Shown here in pieces: positions 57,933 through 64,000 of a DNA stretch of 64,000 nt. The translations under genes and the position numbers were made by a program. Within the stretch, counting starts at the first letter, position 1, and each line of letters starts with the position of its first letter. The stretch spans positions 1-64,000 of the forward strand of contig JACKOJ010000003.1 of assembly GCA_024234325.1 (NCBI GenBank), written 5' to 3'. Below the pieces are notes generated by a model. The model was not told the origin of the DNA. It saw only the letters and a program-made list of their open reading frames with translations, and ran no database searches. The stretch is from Pseudomonadales bacterium. GTDB lineage: Bacteria; Pseudomonadota; Gammaproteobacteria; Pseudomonadales; Pseudohongiellaceae.

Positions 57933-58991
57933 CTATGGCGTGGCGACGGTTTCCGGCTGCAACACCCGCTCCAGCGCGTCAAGCGCGAGCCGGGGAGTGA
58001 GGTCCACGAGGCAGCGTTTGTGGCCGAGCGGACAGGTCCGTTTGAAGCATGGCCGGCAGTCGATATCCGTCGCGAGCAATTGTACTTGATCTGCCAGCGG
58101 AGGAGTAAAATCCGCCGAGGTGGAACCATACAGCGCCACAATCGGGCGCCCGAGCGCCGCCGCCACATGCATCAGCCCGGAATCGTTGCTGACTACCGCC
58201 CGGGCCTGCGACATCAGGTCGATGGCCTGTGCCAGGCTGGTTCGGCCCGTCAGATCGTGACAGTGAGCCCCCGCGCCCTCTGGCAAGGCCTGCTCGATTT
58301 GCCCGGCCACCGCGCTGTCCTTGGCCGAGCCCAGGGTCCACACCTGCCAGCCCGCCGCGATGCGATCCGCTACCACCGCTGCATAGTGCTCCGCCGGCCA
58401 CTGCTTGGCATCCCCGAATTCGGCCCCGGGGCAGATCACCAGCACCGGACGTTCGAGATTCAAGCCCAGCGCGCTCACCGCCTCAGCGACGCTGGCCTGC
58501 TGGGTGACCAGCCGCGGTCGCGGGATCGGCTCGGGCAGCGGTGCACCCGCATCGCGGGCCAGGGCGACGAAGCGCTGCACCATCAGGGGCAGCGCCGCCT
58601 TGTCGAGTATCCGCACATCGTTGAGCACCAGACCACGCGCTTCGCCGCGCCAGCCGGTGCGACGCCGGGCGCGCACAAACAGCGTCGGCAACGCCGACTT
58701 GAAGGAGTTAGGCAGTACGATCACCTGTTCATAGCCCACCTTGCGCAGGGAGTGCCCCACACGATAGCGCCCGCGCAGATTCAGTTCGCCATGGCGAAAG
58801 GGCATGTCGATGGCACGCCGCACCTCGGGCATGCGCTCCAGCAGGGGGCGGCTCCAGGCCGGGGCCAGCACGTCGATCGCCACCCGCTCGCCTCCCGCCG
58901 CCGCATCGTCGTGCAGGGCGATGAACAGGGCCTGCGCCATCACCATGTCGCCCACCCAGGACGGACCTACAATCAGAATCTGTCGAGTCAT
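57933..58991 (-). CDS. waaF: LPS heptosyltransferase II
   Basis: The 352-aa protein (E. coli 348) has ILIVGPSWVGDMVMAQALF at the start, YEQVIVLPNSFKSALPTLFV, ICPGAEFGDAKQWP and SNDSGLMHVAAALGRPIVALYGSTS, the GT9 donor motif. It transfers the second heptose. The ATG at 58991 overlaps the glnE stop (ATGA), so the LPS genes are translationally linked to glnE. Longer readings lack homology. Confidence 0.95.
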   Translation of the reverse strand: MTRQILIVGPSWVGDMVMAQALFIALHDDAAAGGERVAIDVLAPAWSRPLLERMPEVRRAIDMPFRHGELNLRGRYRVGHSLRKVGYEQVIVLPNSFKSALPTLFVRARRRTGWRGEARGLVLNDVRILDKAALPLMVQRFVALARDAGAPLPEPIPRPRLVTQQASVAEAVSALGLNLERPVLVICPGAEFGDAKQWPAEHYAAVVADRIAAGWQVWTLGSAKDSAVAGQIEQALPEGAGAHCHDLTGRTSLAQAIDLMSQARAVVSNDSGLMHVAAALGRPIVALYGSTSADFTPPLADQVQLLATDIDCRPCFKRTCPLGHKRCLVDLTPRLALDALERVLQPETVATP

Positions 58992-61945
58992 GCGCTGGCC
59001 ACACCCGCAAACAGGCGGTCCCATACCTGGCTCACCTGGGCCTGCCGTTGGGTCAGGGCCTCCGGCAACTCGGCTTCTTCCAGTTGTGCCAGTGCGAAAT
59101 CGTGCAGAGCGGAACGCAGCGCGAGATAGGCATCGTGCAGCAGCGTCAGTTCGCCATCATTCAGCAGGCCGTGCTCGTGGGCCGCCTCCAGAATGCGCAC
59201 GTTGTCCGACCAGGTCAGCAGCGAGGCACAGTCATGCCCGTGAGCCAGCACCAGGTACTGCACCATGAACTCGATATCGACGATGCCACCTCGGGAGTGC
59301 TTGATGACGAAGGACAGCTTGTTGCGTTCGGACGCCGGTTTCTTCGCAAACTCGTCGCGCATGCGTTTGCGCATGGCGGTCACGTCCTCGGCAAGCCTGG
59401 CGATATCCCGCTTGCTGCCCAGAATACTCGCGCGCAGTGCATCGAACTCCTGCTGCAATTCCATGCTGCCCGCCACGGCCCGCGCCCGCACCAGTGCCTG
59501 ATGCTCCCAGGTCCAGGCCTCTTGCCTCTCATAGGACTCGAACGCCTCCACGGAGCTGACCAGCAGGCCGGACTCCCCGGACGGGCGCAGGCGCATGTCC
59601 ACCTCGTAGAGCTTGCCGGACACGGTGTAGGTGCCCAGCATGGTGATTACCCGCTGCGCCAGCCGGGTATAGAACTCGCGGCTGTTGATGGCGCGCTGGC
59701 CTTCGACCGTGACCGTTTCTTCGTCCAGGGCGCCGTGGTGCAGGAACACCAGATCGAGGTCGGAGATATAGCTGAGCTCAATGCCGCCCAGCTTGCCGAA
59801 ACCCAGCACCAGAAAATCCATGTCGCCATGCCCGCCCCGTATGTTCACCGGGTAACCATGCTTGCGCGTGAGGAAGGCCCAGCTCAGGGCCAGCACCTGC
59901 TCCAGCACCGCCTCTGCCGTGAAGGTGAGATAGTCGCTGACCTTCATCACCGTGAGGCGACCCGTGATCTGCGCCGCCGCCACCTGCAGGGTATGGGACT
60001 GCTTGAAATAGCGCAGGGTTTCCATCTGCTCTTCGAAATTTTCCGGATCGATACGCAGCAGTTGCTGTGCCAGCTCTTCCTGCAGCACGGCCTTGACCGG
60101 AGGCTCGTCAATGCCGCCCAGCAATTCGTCCAGCAAGACCGGATGCTTGCTGAGAAACTCGGTGACGAAAGGGCTGGCGGTGCACAGCTTCACCACCTGT
60201 TCGAGCACACTGCGATTCTCCAGCATCAGCACCAGATAGGCCGTGCGGCGACTGACCGCGCTGATCAGGGTCATCACCCGCTCAAACGCGAGGCTGGGGG
60301 TTTCCACCTGCGCAACCGCCTGCAGCAGCACCGGCATGAAACGATCAAAGCGCTGGCGGCTTTCACCCTGCAGGGTGACAAAGGTGCGCTCCTGGCGGAA
60401 ATCATCAAGCCGCTTCACGGTGTCCTGCGGGTTTTCAAACCGGCGACGCTCCAGAAACGCTTCTGCATTGCTCTGCGTCATTTCCTGCCGCCACAGCGTG
60501 CCCCATTCCGTGTCTTCCACAGACACTTCCACAGGCTTGTCTTCATCCTCGGAACGAATCACCTCTGCAAAATGCAGGGAGACCCGGCGCCTGTGCTGAT
60601 CGAGCCGATCGATCAGCGCCGCCCAGTCCGGGAAGTGCATCGCCAGCGCCACACGCTGGCGCTCAATATCGCCGGTCACCAGCATCTGGGTCTGCTTGTT
60701 CGCCAGCCCCTGCAACTTGTGTTCGAGTGCGCGCAGGAAGGCGTAGGCCTCGACCAGCTCGTCGACGGTTGCCGCAGGCAGATAATCGTTATCAACCAGC
60801 ACCTTCATCGCCTTGTACAGGGAGGGTTCCTGCAGACGCTTGTCGCGCCCCCCGTGCACCAGTTGCAGTGCCTGCACAATGAATTCCACTTCGCGGATGC
60901 CGCCAGCGCCCAGCTTGATGTCCTGACTCAGCCCCTTGCGTCGCACCTGTTTGTTGATCTGCATCTTCATGCTGCGCAGCGCTTCAAACGCAGAGAAATC
61001 GAGATAGCGGCGATACACGAAGGGACGAAGCTGTGCCAGCAGTTCGCGGCCGCGGACGAGGTCTCCCGCCACGGCCCGCCCCTTGATCAGGGCGTAACGC
61101 TCCCAGTCGCGACCCTGACTCTGGTAATAGGTTTCCATGGCGTCGAAGCTGCACACCAGCGCGCCTTCACTGCCGTAGGGGCGCAGACGCATGTCCACGC
61201 GAAACACGAAGCCGTCTGCTGTCACGGTGTCGAGCGCGTCGATCAGACGCTGACCGAGCCGTGTGAAGAATTGCTGATTGGTCTGGGGTTCGCCCTGTTC
61301 GCGCCGGGTCTCGCCCGCTTCGGGATACACGAACATCAGGTCGATGTCCGAAGACAGGTTCAGTTCATTGGCGCCGAGCTTGCCCATGCCGATGACGATC
61401 AGGCGCTGTTCCTTGCCGCTGCGATGCCCGACCGGTGTGCCCGATTGCTGCACCGCCTGCGCGTACAACACCTCAAGTGCCACATCCAGTTGCGCATCCG
61501 CCAGCGCGGATATCTCCGCGCATAACTCCACGATGTCTGCCAGCGCACAGACATCGCGCCAGATGATGCGCAGCATGTGTGCCTGCTGGTATTCCCGCAA
61601 ACGCTGTTTGAGTGCGGCGTCCTGCTCTGCTTCCGGCAGCGCTGCAATATCGGCAACACGCGCCCGCAGTTGCGCCGCATAGTTCTGTTTATGGCTGCAG
61701 TCCAGTTCGCCTTCGCGATGGAGCGCAACGGGAAGCGAGGGGTGGCGGACACACAGTTCCGCGACATAATCACTGGCCGCCCAGACACGGGCGAGTTGTG
61801 CTGCAAAGGCGGCGTCGCTCTGCGCCAGGCTCACGAGAGATTGATCGGCGACGATGCCCTGAGCGTGCTCAGCTTCTTCCAGGCGCTGCCAGTACCGATT
61901 GACGATGTCTGCAACCGCGGCGGGGTAACTACTTGTCTCCAGCAT
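58988..61945 (-). CDS. glnE: Glutamine synthetase adenylyltransferase/adenylyl-removing enzyme
   Basis: About 985 aa, the normal size of bifunctional GlnE. Each half has a nucleotidyltransferase domain: GMGKLGANELNLSSDIDLMFVY in the N-terminal (deadenylylating) half and GFGKLGGIELSYISDLDLVFLH in the C-terminal (adenylylating) half, with RLRPYGSEGALV and RLRPSGESGLLV. It controls glutamine synthetase in response to PII. The start is ambiguous: ATG 61945 (AGGAAAAG upstream) or 61966 (no clear site). Coupled by ATGA to waaF. Confidence 0.95.
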   Translation of the reverse strand: MLETSSYPAAVADIVNRYWQRLEEAEHAQGIVADQSLVSLAQSDAAFAAQLARVWAASDYVAELCVRHPSLPVALHREGELDCSHKQNYAAQLRARVADIAALPEAEQDAALKQRLREYQQAHMLRIIWRDVCALADIVELCAEISALADAQLDVALEVLYAQAVQQSGTPVGHRSGKEQRLIVIGMGKLGANELNLSSDIDLMFVYPEAGETRREQGEPQTNQQFFTRLGQRLIDALDTVTADGFVFRVDMRLRPYGSEGALVCSFDAMETYYQSQGRDWERYALIKGRAVAGDLVRGRELLAQLRPFVYRRYLDFSAFEALRSMKMQINKQVRRKGLSQDIKLGAGGIREVEFIVQALQLVHGGRDKRLQEPSLYKAMKVLVDNDYLPAATVDELVEAYAFLRALEHKLQGLANKQTQMLVTGDIERQRVALAMHFPDWAALIDRLDQHRRRVSLHFAEVIRSEDEDKPVEVSVEDTEWGTLWRQEMTQSNAEAFLERRRFENPQDTVKRLDDFRQERTFVTLQGESRQRFDRFMPVLLQAVAQVETPSLAFERVMTLISAVSRRTAYLVLMLENRSVLEQVVKLCTASPFVTEFLSKHPVLLDELLGGIDEPPVKAVLQEELAQQLLRIDPENFEEQMETLRYFKQSHTLQVAAAQITGRLTVMKVSDYLTFTAEAVLEQVLALSWAFLTRKHGYPVNIRGGHGDMDFLVLGFGKLGGIELSYISDLDLVFLHHGALDEETVTVEGQRAINSREFYTRLAQRVITMLGTYTVSGKLYEVDMRLRPSGESGLLVSSVEAFESYERQEAWTWEHQALVRARAVAGSMELQQEFDALRASILGSKRDIARLAEDVTAMRKRMRDEFAKKPASERNKLSFVIKHSRGGIVDIEFMVQYLVLAHGHDCASLLTWSDNVRILEAAHEHGLLNDGELTLLHDAYLALRSALHDFALAQLEEAELPEALTQRQAQVSQVWDRLFAGVASA

Positions 61946-62026
61946 ACTGCTTTCTTTTCCTGTCATTGATTTTTCTGATTGGCCCGCGATGTCCGTGCGG
62001 GCTTCGAGGGCGGATGCAAAGCTCCG

Positions 62027-63820
62027 TCATCCCCCCTGCTCCGGGGTAACCCGGAGCACTTCATTCACGGTTGTAGTGCCGGATGCCACTTTCAAGGCAC
62101 CACTGAGACGGAGGCTGCGCATGCCCTCCTTGTAGGCCTGCTGGCGCAGCTTCGGCAAATCGGACTTGTCGTCCACATAGTGTTGCAGGGTGTCGCTCAG
62201 CGGCATGATTTCATAAATGCCCTGCCTCCCCTTGAAGCCGGTTTCGCGGCATTCCAGGCAGCCCACGCTCTCGGAAATATTTTTCGGCAGACGCAGTTTC
62301 CAGGGGCTGGTCAGTACAGTCCATTCCGCTTCGTTGATCTCGGTGTCCTTCTTGCAGTGCGGGCACAGTACACGCACCAGGCGCTGGGCCACCACGCCAA
62401 CGACAGTCGCCTTGATCAGATACGGCGCCACACCGAGCTCCAGCAGACGGGTGATGGCCGACGGCGCATCGTTGGTGTGCAGCGTGGTGAACACAAGATG
62501 CCCTGTGAGTGCGGCCTGGATCGCCATTTCTGCCGTTTCAAGATCGCGCACCTCGCCGATCATGATGATGTCGGGGTCCTGCCGCAGCAGCGCTTTCACC
62601 CCGCTGGCAAAATCCAGATCGATGTTGTCCTGCACCTGCATCTGGTTGAACTGCGGCTCCACCATCTCGATCGGGTCTTCGATGGTGCAGACGTTCACCT
62701 CATCCGTCGCCAGCATTTTCAGCGTGGAGTACAGGGTGGTGGTCTTGCCGCTGCCGGTGGGACCAGTGATGATGACGATGCCGTGCTTGTGCCCCACGAT
62801 CTCTTTCCAGCGCTGCAGATCCTCGCCGGAAAGCCCCAGCGACTCGAAGGGACGCAGCAGCACTTCCGGGTCGAAAATCCGCATGACGAGTTTTTCGCCG
62901 AACGCGGTGGGCAACGTGGAGAGGCGCAGTTCGATTTCTTCGCCGCCCGGACTCTTGGTTTTCAGTCGACCGTCCTGCGGTCGGCGCTTCTCGGCCACGT
63001 TCATTCGGCCCAGAATCTTGATGCGGCTGGTCACCGCATTCATGACCTGCATCGGCAGGGCGTACACCGTGTACAGCACGCCGTCTATTCTGAAACGGAC
63101 ATTCCCTTTTTCGCGCCGTGGTTCGATGTGAATATCGCTGGCGCGCTGATCGAAGGCGTACTGCAACAGCCAGTCCACAATGCTGACGATGTGCTGGTCA
63201 TTGGCCTCCGGGTCCTTGATGTTGCCCAGCTCCAGCATCTGCTCAAGATTGCTGAGCCCGGGAGCGCGCCCGGAGCTCTTGCTGGCATGGCTGATGGAGT
63301 TGGCGAGGCTGTAAAACTCGGTGGTCAGGCGTTTGATCTCCAGGGGATTGGCCACCACGCGACGGATGCGCTTCTGCAGCACATGCTCCAGATCCGCCTC
63401 CCAGGAACTGATGAAGGGTTCGGTGCTGGCAATCAGCACCTCCAGTGGTCGCACTTCCACGGCGAGAATATTGTGGCGCTGGGTAAAGGCATAGGACATG
63501 ACCTGGGTCACCTGCGCCACGTCGATCTTGAGCGGGTCGATGCGGTAATAATCCTGCCCCGCCTGGTCCGCCAGAAAGCGGGTCAGGGTTTCGATGTCCA
63601 GCACCCGGTGGGGCGGTGCCTGATCGACCAGATTCTGTTCGGCCAGCCAGGCAAGCAACGGCTTGCGCAGGTCTTCGCGGTCGCGGCGCCGGGCAAGCAG
63701 CGCCTGGGCATCGGCCTCGGCGATGCGCCCTGCCTGCAGCAGCGCCTGCACGAACGCGCCCAGTTCCACGGGCTTGCCGGACATCACATCCTGTTTCCTT
63801 GCGCTGCTGTTCGCTGTCAT
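62027..63820 (-). CDS. GspE/PilB-family secretion or pilus ATPase
   Basis: The 597-aa protein has an N-terminal GspE-II domain, then the motor: IHIEPRREKGNVRFRIDG with the RxRxDG box, GPTGSGKTTTLYS Walker A, TIEDPIEM Asp box, IMIGEVRDLETAE Walker B and TTLHTNDAPSA His box. A Cys4 zinc motif C-P-H-C ... C-L-E-C follows. No other pilus or type II secretion genes are nearby, so the partner machine is unknown. AGGG is located upstream of the ATG at 63820. Confidence 0.88.
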   Translation of the reverse strand: MTANSSARKQDVMSGKPVELGAFVQALLQAGRIAEADAQALLARRRDREDLRKPLLAWLAEQNLVDQAPPHRVLDIETLTRFLADQAGQDYYRIDPLKIDVAQVTQVMSYAFTQRHNILAVEVRPLEVLIASTEPFISSWEADLEHVLQKRIRRVVANPLEIKRLTTEFYSLANSISHASKSSGRAPGLSNLEQMLELGNIKDPEANDQHIVSIVDWLLQYAFDQRASDIHIEPRREKGNVRFRIDGVLYTVYALPMQVMNAVTSRIKILGRMNVAEKRRPQDGRLKTKSPGGEEIELRLSTLPTAFGEKLVMRIFDPEVLLRPFESLGLSGEDLQRWKEIVGHKHGIVIITGPTGSGKTTTLYSTLKMLATDEVNVCTIEDPIEMVEPQFNQMQVQDNIDLDFASGVKALLRQDPDIIMIGEVRDLETAEMAIQAALTGHLVFTTLHTNDAPSAITRLLELGVAPYLIKATVVGVVAQRLVRVLCPHCKKDTEINEAEWTVLTSPWKLRLPKNISESVGCLECRETGFKGRQGIYEIMPLSDTLQHYVDDKSDLPKLRQQAYKEGMRSLRLSGALKVASGTTTVNEVLRVTPEQGG

Positions 63821-64000
63821 ACGGAGTTCCCTGGGGCGGAGTTTCTGGGCCGGGCCATTGCTGTCTTCCCAATCCCAACAAGTTTATACTGCGCGCCATC
63901 AATTACAACGACTCGGCTGCCAGCGGTTCCTACGTTGCAAACAGGCGGCCGATCCATCCCGGACTCCCCCCATGCTGCTGTTCAGACTCACCCAGTTGTC
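63821..64000. other. Right edge, probable promoter region and possible gene start
   Basis: About 150 nt of non-coding sequence upstream of the leftward ATPase gene, with a TTTATACTGC (about 63881-63890) that could be a rightward -10 box. An ATG at 63972 opens a frame to the window edge (MLLFRLTQL), possibly a gene that continues outside. Too short to identify, and no Shine-Dalgarno is seen. Confidence 0.25.

Noticed and set aside
59048..61525. 825-aa open frame antisense to glnE
   Set aside because: It is a GC-rich shadow frame opposite a clearly conserved glnE; the translation has no domain features.
1..64000. tRNA, rRNA, prophage or replication-origin features
   Set aside because: No cloverleaf T-loop pattern with matching arms, no rRNA-like sequence, no phage structural genes and no DnaA-box cluster were noticed.

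Overview
The window looks like the chromosome of a GC-rich Gammaproteobacterium, probably in or near the Pseudomonadales/Cellvibrionales. The evidence is a full set of lipid A and LPS-core genes (waaA, hldE, an LpxL-type acyltransferase, waaF-waaC-waaG-waaP), glnE next to waaF, REP-like palindromes and Pseudomonas-like gene order. No rRNA or tRNA gene, CRISPR array, phage structural gene or integrase gene was found.

Layout. (1) 0.2-10.8 kb is host sequence: lipocalin-like protein, tesB, GST/cupin pair, pepQ, an exported M20 peptidase, a class D beta-lactamase, waaA, and an FAD oxidoreductase coupled to an aldo/keto reductase. (2) 11.0-17.6 kb is an AT-richer accessory block. I read it as an integron cassette array without an integrase (CALIN). 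Four consecutive cassettes (starts at 12428, 13214, 13839 and 15431) each end in an attC whose R'' box is the exact reverse complement of the core box at that cassette's own start. They carry a Doc/AbrB toxin-antitoxin, a lipoprotein, an NTPase-TIR protein and BrnT/BrnA. A fifth cassette with a GIY-YIG-like gene lacks a recognisable attC end. An IS1111-group IS110-family element sits exactly against the first core site. (3) 17.6-24.8 kb holds an oxidoreductase, two paralogous exported proteins flanking a cytochrome c/copper-monooxygenase-like operon, and a broken hydrolase gene. (4) 24.9-36.7 kb is a defence island. Four rightward genes (PD-(D/E)XK-like nuclease, small unknown protein, beta-flower repeat protein, uracil-DNA-glycosylase-like protein) converge on a leftward operon: orphan ccdA-like gene, calcineurin-like phosphoesterase, unknown 214-aa protein, hsdR, hsdM, hsdS, darT, darG. 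(5) 36.9-64.0 kb is mostly host: DUF3016, DUF4160/DUF2442 pair, SapC, two ion-channel-like proteins, an HTH/PIN pair, sppA, chrA, hldE, lpxL, a GT39-like protein, a carbamoyltransferase, a two-domain LPS kinase, waaP-waaG-waaC-waaF, glnE and a GspE/PilB ATPase.

How it fits together. The LPS genes lie on both sides of the accessory DNA, so the accessory blocks appear to have entered an LPS-core superlocus. The two defence-rich blocks share a 56-bp element (11011-11066 and 24978-25033; 45 of 56 positions identical, no gaps, two hairpins at identical spacing, a conserved TATARA in between). It stands in front of the cassette array and in front of the defence island. It may be a shared regulated promoter or a cassette-type 5' end. 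This element, the attC-verified cassette array with an NTPase-TIR gene, and the phosphoesterase/unknown-protein/type I RM/DarTG operon are the main leads.
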